Below, piece by piece: positions 25,905-34,578 of a stretch of 64,000 bases of DNA (position 1 is its first letter; each line of letters opens with the position of its first letter). The DNA comes from Pseudomonadota bacterium. GTDB lineage: Bacteria > Pseudomonadota > Gammaproteobacteria > Burkholderiales > Burkholderiaceae_B. The notes under the pieces were generated by a model. That model saw only the letters and a list, made by a program, of their open reading frames with translations. It made no database searches and was not told the origin of the DNA. The position numbers were made by a program, and so were the translations under genes. Location of the stretch: contig JAFAEO010000073.1 in the NCBI GenBank assembly GCA_023423975.1, forward strand, positions 124,001 to 188,000, written 5' to 3'.

Positions 25905-25933
25905 ATTATACGTCAATGACGTATAGCCAACAA
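25905..25933 (-). promoter_or_regulatory. Toxin-antitoxin promoter with overlapping palindromic operator
   Basis: On the minus strand TTGTTG (25928-25933) and TATAAT (25905-25910) are separated by exactly 17 bases, a good sigma-70 promoter. A perfect palindrome, TATACGTCA-A-TGACGTATA (25907-25925), covers the spacer and much of the -10 box and is the likely autoregulatory operator. The distance from the -10 box to the ATG is only six bases, which places the transcript start at or next to the start codon. Confidence 0.7.
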
Positions 25934-25950
25934 GTTGATAACAAATAGTC

Positions 25951-26484
25951 CCTGATCTGGGCAATGCGATCATTGTGGCCGACCGGTTTAATGTGATTCG
26001 GCTGGTCAATCAACATTTTACGCAGTTGTGGAAGCAGCACGACCCCGAGGGCCGCAAGAACCGGGGGGGGGTTGATCAGCCTGATGCACCGCCACCACTG
26101 GAAGTTGAGCCAAGAGCAGAAGGCGCGTCTGGAGTAGTATCTGACGCGATGCCCCGTGCTACGCCCGCTTTACGTTGCTTGCAAGCAACTGAACGGGTTT
26201 CTGGTGCAAAAGAACATCAGAGCCAAGCAAGCCGCCAAGATGCTGCCCCGGTTGCTTGCGCTACTGGAGCAGTTTGCCCACAGCCCCGCGCATGCGCTGG
26301 CCAGCACGCTTAAGTCCTGGTTGGAGCCGATTGTGCGGATGTGGCGTTTCTCCAAATCGAACGGCACTACCGAGGACTCCATACCAAAATGGAGATGCTC
26401 TCGCGGCGTGCGTATGGGTTCAGGAATTTTGAGAATGACCGGCTGAGGGGTTTTGGCCCAATGCAGTTGGAATGGAGTGATTAA
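25951..26484 (+). pseudogene. ISL3-family transposase, 5'-truncated and frameshifted
   Basis: Translation by pieces gives a C-terminal ISL3-type transposase: VADRFNVIRLVNQHFTQLW and HDPEGRKNRG in one frame, then GLISLMHRHHWKLSQEQKARLE, YLTRCPVLRPLY and VRMWRFSKSNGTTE in a second, then GLHTKMEMLSRRAYGFRNFE back in the first. At least three lesions are visible: a shift at a run of nine G (26063-26071), an in-frame TAG at 26135 and a second shift near 26374. The N-terminal half is missing, and the break lies next to the toxin promoter. A possible terminal repeat remnant (CCCGTTTATGGGTAGAG) lies at about 26507. Confidence 0.85.
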
Positions 26485-26625
26485 TCGAGTTTGGTGAATG
26501 CCCATCCCCCGTTTATGGGTAGAGGCCGCACACTCAAGTGCTACAACAGGCGCAAAGACGCTCACCAGTGGCTTGATCGCTCTGGAGGTGTGTATATGAT
26601 TTGTTTGGGAATGTACTGCAGATAA

Positions 26626-26702
26626 TGGCGGAGCGGACGGGACTCGAACCCGCGACCCCCGGCGTGACAGGCCGGTATTCTAACCAACTGAACTACCGCT
26701 CC
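26626..26702 (-). tRNA. tRNA-Asp (GTC)
   Basis: Full cloverleaf on the minus strand: acceptor GGAGCGG / CCGCTCC, anticodon stem CCGGC / GCCGG with loop CTGTCAC giving anticodon GTC, T loop TTCGAGT, discriminator G, and an encoded CCA. Length is 77 bases. It is a substrate of the queuosine enzymes encoded at the left of the window. Confidence 0.98.
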
Positions 26703-26748
26703 GCAGCGGTGAAATTTTTCAAACAATCTGTTTATAAAACAAAATGTC

Positions 26749-26824
26749 TGGCGTCCCCTAGGGGATTCGAACCCCTGTACCCACCGTGAAAGGGTGGTGT
26801 CCTAGGCCTCTAGACGAAGGGGAC
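26749..26824 (-). tRNA. tRNA-Glu (TTC)
   Basis: Cloverleaf on the minus strand with acceptor GTCCCCT / AGGGGAC, anticodon stem CCACC / GGTGG with loop CTTTCAC giving TTC, discriminator G and encoded CCA; 76 bases. It lies 46 bases upstream (transcriptionally) of tRNA-Asp, and the two are probably one transcript. Confidence 0.98.
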
Positions 26825-26963
26825 AGGACTGTACTAACTTTTTCTCAAACCTGCATTTACGTTGGCATGTAAACGCTGCCTGAAACTACTTACCAGCCAA
26901 TTTAAGAATCCGAGATTCTATCACACTTTCTGGTTTCCTGCCAACAACTTTGTTGAAATTTTT

Positions 26964-27039
<76 letters not shown>

Positions 27040-27181
27040 ACACGTCTCAACTAATGTTGTTTAGCGAAGAAGCGGAATTATGACCTCTTTTGCGTTCCCG
27101 TGCAAGCTTTTTTGGCAATGCAATAAAAATACAACAAATGGCCCGTCCCTGGAAGCTTGGCACGCGTGCAAAAAATCGGGC

Positions 27182-28030
27182 TCACGAGTCGGCTATCACC
27201 ATTGCATTACGTACGCGACGCGCGGCCAGCAAAACGTCTGTGGCCGTCAGGCCAATGGGGCCGGTGCCCTCTTTGACCAATAGATCAGCTGCGGCGCCGT
27301 GCAGCCAGACCGCACCGGATATAGCCTGAGCCGCCTCAATGCCCTGCGCCAGGCATGCGCCCAGCATCCCCGCCAGCACATCGCCGGTACCGCCAGAGGC
27401 CAGCCCCGGGTTCCCAGTCATGTTCACATGGGTGTCCCCCTGTGGCGAGCAAATAACCGTCTTGTGGCCTTTGAGCACGGTCCATGCCTCATATTTCTTG
27501 CTAATTGCCACGGCGGCACGCGCCCGGCCCTGTTGCACTTCTGTCACGTCGCAATCGAGCAACCTTGCCGCTTCCTGAGGATGCGGCGTAAGCACCAGTA
27601 CGCGATTGCGCGGACCTGCACCAATTTTTCCCTGCGCCAGTAAAGTCAGGCCATCTGCGTCCAGCACCAAAGGAATATCAAGCGTGGCCCGAAACACCTG
27701 ATACAGCAGGCCCAGGGATTTTTCGTCCAGCCCCATGCCGACTCCGGCCACACACACCGTTATCTGGCCCGAACGCAGCAACTGGTCGGCACGTCCCAGC
27801 ATGAGCTCGGGATGCGAAGGGTCTACAACAAACGGCAAATCATCAACAAACCCAATTTTGACTTTGCCTGCACCTTGCATCAGGGCGGCCCGGGCGGCCA
27901 GCAATGCCGCACCCGTCATGCCGGGTGCCCCGCCCACAACGCCAACTGTACCGAAGCTGCCTTTGTGACTTTCTGCGAGACGGGGGCGACACAGCGCGGG
28001 AAAATGTTGTCTTGCGTATTCGACTGTCAT
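27182..28030 (-). CDS. nnrD: ADP-dependent NAD(P)H-hydrate dehydratase
   Basis: NnrD repairs damaged NAD(P)HX back to NAD(P)H, using ADP. The 282-residue protein corresponds to the C-terminal (YjeF_C, ribokinase-like) half of bifunctional Nnr proteins. Seen motifs are GVVGGAPGMTGAALLAARAAL near the N-terminus, VLDADGLTLL, LTPHPQEAARLL and the catalytic-region signature NPGLASGGTGDVLAGML. The epimerase half (NnrE) is absent here, so this is a stand-alone enzyme. AAAGGAG precedes the ATG. It is transcribed in the same direction as the galactarate genes upstream but across a 220-base gap. Confidence 0.93.
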   Translation of the reverse strand: MTVEYARQHFPALCRPRLAESHKGSFGTVGVVGGAPGMTGAALLAARAALMQGAGKVKIGFVDDLPFVVDPSHPELMLGRADQLLRSGQITVCVAGVGMGLDEKSLGLLYQVFRATLDIPLVLDADGLTLLAQGKIGAGPRNRVLVLTPHPQEAARLLDCDVTEVQQGRARAAVAISKKYEAWTVLKGHKTVICSPQGDTHVNMTGNPGLASGGTGDVLAGMLGACLAQGIEAAQAISGAVWLHGAAADLLVKEGTGPIGLTATDVLLAARRVRNAMVIADS

Positions 28031-28218
28031 AGTGCTCCTTTGTCATTGCAGCGACCAGACCAAACACCCTGGCCGCAAAACGACAGGCTTCGCGCTGATG
28101 CCATTGCGGCTTTGGCTTTTTAGTCTTTCAGCTCAATGACAGCACAGTCGCACCGGTCCGTCAAGGACCGTAACGCGTTCGGCCGGCGCAAGGGCCGGCA
28201 CAGGCGAAGACACCCATA

Positions 28219-28249
28219 AGAATCCACGCACGACAAGCGTGGCGGTATT
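28219..28249 (+). terminator. Hairpin with T run, plus-strand orientation
   Basis: CCACGC-N7-GCGTGG is followed by a T-rich tract that runs into the end of the regulator gene. The orientation fits a transcript moving left to right, although both neighbouring genes are on the minus strand, so it may only block antisense transcription or be chance. Confidence 0.3.
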
Positions 28250-28251
28250 TT

Positions 28252-28980
28252 TTATTTGCTTGCCGATCTCATACGCTGGCGACTATTGATAATATGCATG
28301 CGCATGGCAGCACGCGCTGCATCGGCATCCTGCGCGGCGATGGCGTTGAATATTGCCTCATGCTCCATGTTCAGGCGCTGCTGGTACATGGCTTTTTCCT
28401 GATCGAAAATCGCCAGCCGGCTACGCGGTATCGCGTGCTTGCCCAACTGGCGCAGCAGATCCAGAAAATGCGAGTTGTGCGTGCACTTGGCGATCTGTTC
28501 GTGGAACTGGAAATCCACATCCACCGAAATATCGCGGGAAATGTCTTCCTTGACCAGGGCACGCAGAATGCGCTCAAGCTCTGCCAGTTGTTCGTCGGTG
28601 CGGCGCTGGGCCGCCAGGCCTGCCGCCTCAGACTCCAGACATGCCCGCACCTCCAGCACGGCAGCCAGCTCTTGGGCCGTGCCCGGTGACATGGTGCTGC
28701 GATCGAAAATCACATCTTTGACAGAAGGCTCGCGCACGAAAGTGCCGACACCGTGACGCGTTTCGACCAGACCTCGTGCCTGCAATTGTGAAATGGCTTC
28801 GCGAATCACACTTCTGCTCACGCCAAAGGCCTCGACAAATTCCGATTCTGTCGGGAGCTTTTTCCCCACTTCCAGGCTGCCCGACTGGATTTTTTCGGTC
28901 AGTTGCTCGACCACTTCATCCGAGAGCGTTCTGCCTCTTTTTTTAATTGGGCCAGCGTTAATCAATAGGCGGGTTGGCAT
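28252..28980 (-). CDS. FadR-subfamily GntR transcriptional regulator (galactarate/glucarate operon)
   Basis: The 242-residue protein has an N-terminal GntR winged helix (about residues 12-80: KLPTESEFVEAFGVSRSVIREAIS) and a C-terminal all-helical FCD domain (about residues 95-225) with the metal-ligand-type residues in DVDFQFHEQIA. FadR-subfamily proteins near garD and kdgD usually respond to sugar acids. The ATG of MPTRLLINAG was preferred; a GTG five codons upstream is also possible, and neither has a clear ribosome binding site. It lies downstream of garD on the same strand and may be co-transcribed. Confidence 0.88.
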   Translation of the reverse strand: MPTRLLINAGPIKKRGRTLSDEVVEQLTEKIQSGSLEVGKKLPTESEFVEAFGVSRSVIREAISQLQARGLVETRHGVGTFVREPSVKDVIFDRSTMSPGTAQELAAVLEVRACLESEAAGLAAQRRTDEQLAELERILRALVKEDISRDISVDVDFQFHEQIAKCTHNSHFLDLLRQLGKHAIPRSRLAIFDQEKAMYQQRLNMEHEAIFNAIAAQDADAARAAMRMHIINSRQRMRSASK

Positions 28981-29139
28981 AGGTACTGTGGTCACCGTAA
29001 GAATAGTTTGGTTACAGGTAGGAAAAGTATGATTTTAAAACGTTTTTTCCAAAAAACGGCCAGAACGCCTCCGGTTCCGGGATTGTTCTGCGACATTTGA
29101 AAATGACAGCCCGGGAGGGCGCCGATTTAAACCCCACCA

Positions 29140-30690
29140 TCAAGTTACCGGCGCAGGGTTAAACAGTACCAGTGAATTTTGCAATTTTAGCTTTTCAGCA
29201 CAGGATTGCTGTCGGCCGCTGGCAATGGCTATCATCAGATCAAACAATTGCTGGCCTACCTGTTCAATGGTGGCCTGGCCCGTGGCAATCTGGCCGGCAT
29301 TCAGATCCATCAGATCAAACCAGCGTCGCGCCAGACTATCGCGGGTCGCAACCTTGATCACGGGTACCGCCGCCAGGCCATAGGGCGTCCCTCTGCCCGT
29401 GGTAAAGACGTGCAGATTCATGCCTGCAGCCAGTTGCAGAGTGCCGCAAATGAAATCGCTGGCGGGTGTGGCCAGAAAATTGAGTCCCTTGCTGGCCACT
29501 TTTTCACCGGGCGCCACCACGCCGTTAATCGCTGTCGTACCCGATTTGACAATCGAGCCCATCGCTTTTTCCACAATATTGGACAGGCCACCACGTTTGT
29601 TACCCGGGCTGGTATTGGCGCTGCGATCCGCCCCACCCTGCTTCAGATAATCGTCGTACCACTGCATTTCACGCAACAGCGCCTGGCCGACTTCCGGAGT
29701 GGCCGCGCGAGCAGTCAACTGGGCAATGCCATCGCGAACTTCGGTGACCTCCGAGAACATGACCGTCGCACCGGCCCGCACCAGCAGATCAGTCGCATAC
29801 CCGACCGCCGGATTGGCGGTAACGCCTGAAAAGGCATCGCTGCCGCCACACTGCACCCCCACCACCAACCCTGACAGCGGACAAGGCTCGCGCTTGCGGG
29901 CGTTTAACTGGACGAGTCGCCTTTCGGCCTTCGTCAGGATCGCGTCGATCATGCTTGCAAAGCCGACATTCTCTTCGTCTTGCAGCGTAATCAGATACGG
30001 ATCGTCCTGTGCTATCGGAATGCTGCCGGCAGGAAACATTCTTGGCGCCTGCAGTTTTTCGCAACCCAGGCTCACCAGCAGAATCTGGCCGCCGAAATTG
30101 GGGTTCAGGCTCAAGTTACGCAAGGTGCGAATCGGAATCTCGGCATTGGGCGCATCAATCGCCACACCGCAACCATAACCATGCTCCAGGTACACGACAT
30201 CGTCTACATTTGGATAACGCGGCAATAATTCCTCGCGGATTTTGCGCACGGCAAATTCAACGACACCTGTCACGCATTGCACGGTCGCACTGATGGCCAG
30301 GATATTGCGGGTGCCAACTGTACCGTCGGCATTGCGATACCCATCAAAAGTCAAGCCGGTCAATGGCGCTGTCTGGCCTGGCTGGCTTGTTGCCATCGGC
30401 AGCGCGTCCAGCGACGGCGCTTGCGGCATGCGCAACATGGCCTCGTTGATCCAGGCGCCTGCCACCACGTCGCACACGGCATGACCAATGACTACGCCAT
30501 AACGAATGACCGGTGCATCCGTGGCAATATCCTGCAGGGCAACCTTGTGTCCCTGCGGCACCGCAGTCTGTAATGTCAGGCCACAGGCAAAGACGGTGCC
30601 CGCCGGCAACCCGCCTTCATTGACAACAATCGCGACATTGTCCTGACCACTGATTCGAATATATAAAGGCTTAAGTGTCTCTTCCAACAT
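29140..30690 (-). CDS. garD: Galactarate dehydratase
   Basis: GarD removes water from D-galactarate (meso-galactarate) to give 5-dehydro-4-deoxy-D-glucarate. The 516-residue protein of the UxaA family has an N-terminal SAF domain (about residues 1-85, VAIVVNEGGLPAGT) and a large catalytic domain with FDGYRNADGTVGTRNI, HGYGCGVAID and GVQCGGSDAFSGVTANPA, whose cysteines and histidine bind iron. The ATG of MLEETLKPLYI was chosen; GGTGAGG stands very close upstream, and a GTG three codons earlier is the alternative. kdgD, encoding the next enzyme, is immediately upstream. Confidence 0.92.
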   Translation of the reverse strand: MLEETLKPLYIRISGQDNVAIVVNEGGLPAGTVFACGLTLQTAVPQGHKVALQDIATDAPVIRYGVVIGHAVCDVVAGAWINEAMLRMPQAPSLDALPMATSQPGQTAPLTGLTFDGYRNADGTVGTRNILAISATVQCVTGVVEFAVRKIREELLPRYPNVDDVVYLEHGYGCGVAIDAPNAEIPIRTLRNLSLNPNFGGQILLVSLGCEKLQAPRMFPAGSIPIAQDDPYLITLQDEENVGFASMIDAILTKAERRLVQLNARKREPCPLSGLVVGVQCGGSDAFSGVTANPAVGYATDLLVRAGATVMFSEVTEVRDGIAQLTARAATPEVGQALLREMQWYDDYLKQGGADRSANTSPGNKRGGLSNIVEKAMGSIVKSGTTAINGVVAPGEKVASKGLNFLATPASDFICGTLQLAAGMNLHVFTTGRGTPYGLAAVPVIKVATRDSLARRWFDLMDLNAGQIATGQATIEQVGQQLFDLMIAIASGRQQSCAEKLKLQNSLVLFNPAPVT

Positions 30691-30813
30691 GATCCTCACC
30701 GGTAGACGGGCAAGCCCGGCCTGCTGATACTTGCGTTGTCCATCGGCGCTACATGATGTTCAACCAATCCGCAAAGTATGACAGCTTCAGGGCGAGAGCT
30801 CGCACACTTCAAA

Positions 30814-31725
30814 CTATTGGGCGCCCAGCTTATCAATCAGGGCAGCCAGCGCCTCACTCTCCTGACGGGTCAGGTTGGTCAGGGGGGCCCGTACACCGCC
30901 GGCGTCATGCCCGACAATTTTTGCGCCTTCCTTGACGATACTGACCGCATAGCCCTTGCAGCGATTGCGGATGACTGAATAGGGAATGAAAAAATCCGTT
31001 ATCAGCCGGTCAACCGTTGCCTGGTCTCCCGCTACGATAGCACGATAAAAGTCCATGGCTGTTTTCGGAATGAAATTGAATACCGCCGACGAATACACCG
31101 GTACGCCAAGTGCCCGGTAGGCGGCAGCATAAAACTCGGCAGTAGGCAGCCCGCCCAGATAAGACAGACGCTCACCCAGACGACGGCGGATCGTGACCAT
31201 CAATTCGATATCGCCTATGCCGTCCTTGTAACCCACCAGGTTAGGACATCGTTCGGCCAGCCGCTCAAGCTGGTCGGCATTGAGCCGGCACAGCGAGCGG
31301 TTATAAACAATTACGCCCAGACCCACTGCTTTGCATACCTGTTCCACATGCAGCGCAACCCCGTCCTGGTCGGCTTCGGTCAGGTAATGCGGCATCAGCA
31401 GCAAACCCTGGGCGCCGGCCTTTTCTGCCGCTTGCGCATAACGGATCGCCAGCCGGGTGCCGCCTCCCGCCCCTGCAATAATCGGCACTTTGCCTGCACA
31501 AGTTTGCACCGCGGTGCCTATCACATTTGAATATTCTTCGGGCTCAAGCGAAAAGAACTCGCCTGTTCCCCCAGCGGCAAACAACGCGCTGGCACCATAG
31601 GGTGCCAGCCATTCGAGCCGGCGCGCATAGCTGTCGGCATTAAAATTGCCCTGTTCATCAAAGTCGGTAACGGGGAAGGACAGCAGTCCTTCACTAACGG
31701 TCTGTTTCAATTCCTGTGGATTCAT
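30814..31725 (-). CDS. kdgD: 5-dehydro-4-deoxyglucarate dehydratase
   Basis: This enzyme of the DHDPS/NAL aldolase family converts 5-dehydro-4-deoxy-D-glucarate to 2-oxoglutarate semialdehyde with loss of water and CO2. The 303-residue TIM barrel has LFAAGGTGEFFSLEPEEY (carboxylate-binding loop) and the Schiff-base lysine in NLVGYKDGIGD. It receives the product of GarD, encoded 124 bases downstream. The final dehydrogenase to 2-oxoglutarate and a sugar-acid transporter are not in this window. A palindromic site upstream may bind the FadR-type regulator. Confidence 0.93.
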   Translation of the reverse strand: MNPQELKQTVSEGLLSFPVTDFDEQGNFNADSYARRLEWLAPYGASALFAAGGTGEFFSLEPEEYSNVIGTAVQTCAGKVPIIAGAGGGTRLAIRYAQAAEKAGAQGLLLMPHYLTEADQDGVALHVEQVCKAVGLGVIVYNRSLCRLNADQLERLAERCPNLVGYKDGIGDIELMVTIRRRLGERLSYLGGLPTAEFYAAAYRALGVPVYSSAVFNFIPKTAMDFYRAIVAGDQATVDRLITDFFIPYSVIRNRCKGYAVSIVKEGAKIVGHDAGGVRAPLTNLTRQESEALAALIDKLGAQ

Positions 31726-32090
31726 GAATACCCTGTCGTTGAAAAAATGAAAACGCAGCGCAGTGCCGCAAGATAAAAAACAATCTTGTTATCATCTTAT
31801 GTTGTATGACATCTTATTTCATTTGTTCATGTCAGACAAGTAGTTTGCGACGGAATAATCAAAAATGGCCCACACCCTGCTGCTCGCTGCGCTTCTTTTC
31901 CATCGTATCGTTGCCGTATCGCTTGCCCCGCCTCTGCTCCCGGCATCAGCCCACTTGTCCTGAGCCGCAGCCGGCACTGTTGTGAATATGAAATGATCAC
32001 GTAAAATCGCACCATTGACTTCTGTTCACAGTAAGATAAGCATCTGACCGGCGATGCTGCCCATCGCGACCGGTATCGTTTCTCCTTGTC
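31726..32090. other. Divergent intergenic region kdgD/ogt
   Basis: About 365 bases with promoter and operator candidates for kdgD near the left end. The central part is without recognised features; a minus-strand open frame that enters from ogt is a shadow of that gene. Confidence 0.5.
31799..31812. promoter_or_regulatory. Candidate FadR-type operator upstream of kdgD
   Basis: ATGTTGTATGACAT is an inverted repeat (ATGT-N6-ACAT) resembling the TTGTATACAA-type sites of FadR-subfamily regulators. It is embedded in a direct repeat of ATCTTAT with 17-base period. It lies 74 bases upstream of kdgD. Binding by the regulator of this operon is inferred only. Confidence 0.35.
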
Positions 32091-32744
32091 ATGACCATGC
32101 TCAATAACGAATTGTTCCCGCACCCCGCTTTCACCCTGGCCCCAGAGACGCTGGCACGCCTGCAACACGGTGTTCACGCGCTCTGCGGCAAGCCCGCACC
32201 CGGCGCCGACGGCAAGCCGTTGTATTACCGGTTTCTGGACTCGCCTGTGGGTCCCATGATCGCCATGGCATCGAATAAAGGCGTGGTGCTGCTGGAGTTT
32301 CTGGATACGGTCGAGACAATTACCAAGGAAGTCACCGATTTGCGTACCCGTTACGGGTTTGCGTTGACTGGAGAGGATCATCCCCGCCTGGATGCAATAC
32401 AACAACAGATGGATGCCTACTTCGCCGGCCACAGACACACTTTCGAGCTCGCGCTGGATGCACCCGGGACTACATTTGACGAAACCGTATGGGCACATTT
32501 ACAGCGCATTCCCTATGGCGGGACCTGCAGTTATGGCGACCTGGCCAGGGAAATCGGTAATGGCGCGCACGCCCGCATTGTGGGCACCGCCAACCATCGC
32601 AACCGCATCAGCATTGTGATCCCCTGCCATCGGGTTATCGGCGCCGATGGCTCGCTCACCGGTTATGGTGGCGGGCTGCCGCGCAAGCGCTGGCTGCTGG
32701 AGTTCGAAAGCGTGCATGCGTACAAGGCCGCTCTCGCAGGATGA
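32091..32744 (+). CDS. ogt: Methylated-DNA-[protein]-cysteine S-methyltransferase
   Basis: This suicide repair enzyme takes the methyl group from O6-methylguanine (and O4-methylthymine) onto its own cysteine. The 217-residue protein has an N-terminal ribonuclease-H-like domain and a C-terminal DNA-binding domain with the active-site motif IPCHRVIG followed by LTGYGGGLPRKRWLL. The segment before it reads VGTANHRNRISIV rather than the common VGxANGxNPIxI. The first ATG gives about 40 residues before the domain; an internal ATG two codons later is possible. It stands alone. Confidence 0.93.
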   Translation: MTMLNNELFPHPAFTLAPETLARLQHGVHALCGKPAPGADGKPLYYRFLDSPVGPMIAMASNKGVVLLEFLDTVETITKEVTDLRTRYGFALTGEDHPRLDAIQQQMDAYFAGHRHTFELALDAPGTTFDETVWAHLQRIPYGGTCSYGDLAREIGNGAHARIVGTANHRNRISIVIPCHRVIGADGSLTGYGGGLPRKRWLLEFESVHAYKAALAG

Positions 32745-32889
32745 CTCCCATGACGCGCGACCCAGGCTTGTCAAACCCAACCAGGATGCCGGCCCGACAG
32801 TCGGCCGTCTTCATCGTTCCTGGCGCTCGTTGCCATCGACAGCACTACGCCCATCTCCCAACACAACATAACAGGCGGGCGGTTCACTA

Positions 32890-34422
32890 ATGGACACGGC
32901 GTGGCTGACCAGCGATTGGTTCTGGAATTCGCTGTGGGCCCTGTATATCATCGTGATCGGGCTTTGGGTGGTGCTGCAAAAGCGCCCGCCCGTCTCCACG
33001 CTGACATGGATTCTGTTTCTAAGCTTTGTACCGGTCCTGGGCTTTGTCATTTATTATTTTTTCGGCCCGAAAAAAATCACCCGCAACAAGATCAACCGCA
33101 GCATCAGCAAGCACCTAATTGAACGCGACGATACCTTATGGAATGTGCGCATCCAGCCTTCGGATCTGACCGAACAACAACGCCCCATTCATGACCTGGC
33201 CCTGCAGATTACTCACTACCCGCTAAGCTACGCAACCAGTTATCAATTGCTTTCGGGCGGCGAAAAAACCTATGACCGTATTTTCGACGCGGTACGCAAG
33301 GCTGAGCATTACATTTTTCTTGAATATTATATTTTTGAACAGGACCACACCGGCACCATCCTGCGCGACCTGCTGACCGAGCGGGCCAGACAAGGCGTTA
33401 AAATCTACCTGATTGCAGATGCCATTGGTTCGCTGCGCCTGAACCGGCGTTTCATGCGTCCATTGCTCGACGCCGGTGCCAGGCTGACCTTCTTTCACGA
33501 CATCAGCCTGAAGCATTTACTGTCGTTCATGAACTTGCGCAACCACCGCAAAATTGTCATCTGTGATGGTACGGTGGCCTTCACCGGCGGTATCAATATC
33601 AGCGACCAGCAGGACCGGCGCCGCAATAAACGGGCATTTCATGACGTTCATCTGGAACTGACCGGGCCGGTCGTCTCCTGGCTGGAAACCATTTTTGTCG
33701 AAGACTGGCACTATTCCACGCACGACCTGTCGGTCCGTCACATGCTGCGCGAACTCTATCGTGATCGTCTTGAACGCATGCAAGAACAGACCGAAGAAGA
33801 TGCCGACAAGGCGCCTGCTGCGCGACGCCTGGCCAATGATGAGCCAAGCGCCAATAGCCAGCCGACCCAGAAAACGCCGCGCTGGATACGCACCCAGATC
33901 ATCCCATCAGGGCCGGATTTTGATTACGCCTCCATTTTGCGCGTAACGGTTGATGCCATACAGCGCGCACGTCATCGCGTCTACCTGACCACACCGTACT
34001 TCGTACCGGACGCAACCTCGGCCCAGGCGCTCACCTCTGCGTCACTGCGCGGCGTTGACGTACGCATTCTGCTGCCCAAGCGAACCGACAATTATGTAGT
34101 GACCAAAGCAGCCCAATCCTGGTTCGACGATCTGGTTGCCGCGGGCATCCGCGTCTTCGAATATGGCCCTCGCATGCTGCATACCAAAAGCATGATCGTA
34201 GACGACGACATCTCCTTCATCGGCTCGGCCAATTTCGACAACCGCAGCTTTTATCTGAATTTTGAGGTAAGCGTGCTGTGCTACGAACGCGAGGCAAATC
34301 AGGCGTTGCTGGAAGAATTCAACGCTTCCATGAAATACGCGCAGGAAGTGCAACTGACGCATCAGCCGTTTTTTTCCAGGCTGAGCAAGGCCGTCGCACG
34401 GTTATTTTCGCCTTTGCTTTGA
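32890..34422 (+). CDS. cls: Cardiolipin synthase
   Basis: Cls makes cardiolipin from phosphatidylglycerol at the inner membrane. The 510-residue protein has two N-terminal membrane helices (about residues 11-30 and 38-56), then two phospholipase-D motifs: HRKIVICDGTVAFTGG in the first domain and HTKSMIVDDDISFIGS in the second. A charged Ala/Glu-rich linker of about 45 residues (encoded around 33770-33885) separates the two halves and is longer than in E. coli ClsA. The ATG follows GGGCGG, only a partial ribosome binding site. Confidence 0.93.
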   Translation: MDTAWLTSDWFWNSLWALYIIVIGLWVVLQKRPPVSTLTWILFLSFVPVLGFVIYYFFGPKKITRNKINRSISKHLIERDDTLWNVRIQPSDLTEQQRPIHDLALQITHYPLSYATSYQLLSGGEKTYDRIFDAVRKAEHYIFLEYYIFEQDHTGTILRDLLTERARQGVKIYLIADAIGSLRLNRRFMRPLLDAGARLTFFHDISLKHLLSFMNLRNHRKIVICDGTVAFTGGINISDQQDRRRNKRAFHDVHLELTGPVVSWLETIFVEDWHYSTHDLSVRHMLRELYRDRLERMQEQTEEDADKAPAARRLANDEPSANSQPTQKTPRWIRTQIIPSGPDFDYASILRVTVDAIQRARHRVYLTTPYFVPDATSAQALTSASLRGVDVRILLPKRTDNYVVTKAAQSWFDDLVAAGIRVFEYGPRMLHTKSMIVDDDISFIGSANFDNRSFYLNFEVSVLCYEREANQALLEEFNASMKYAQEVQLTHQPFFSRLSKAVARLFSPLL

Positions 34423-34578
34423 ACCACTTGGCGGCAACCGTGCACGGGCCCGGCGGACCATCATCGTACCAGTCCCCTCGGGTCAGACAGCATCGCCGCC
34501 AGAACCTGTAAGCCAGGCGTCACCGTGGTAACCTATACTCATTCTTTCATCCGTAATATTCGATTGAGATCGCCCATT

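Noticed and set aside
26601..26789. 62-codon open frame reading through tRNA-Asp and tRNA-Glu
   Set aside because: The translation is of tRNA genes on the opposite strand; such frames are a known artefact.
31827..32498. 223-codon open frame on the minus strand across the ogt start
   Set aside because: Shadow of ogt and its promoter; the ogt frame carries the PCHR active site, the shadow carries nothing.
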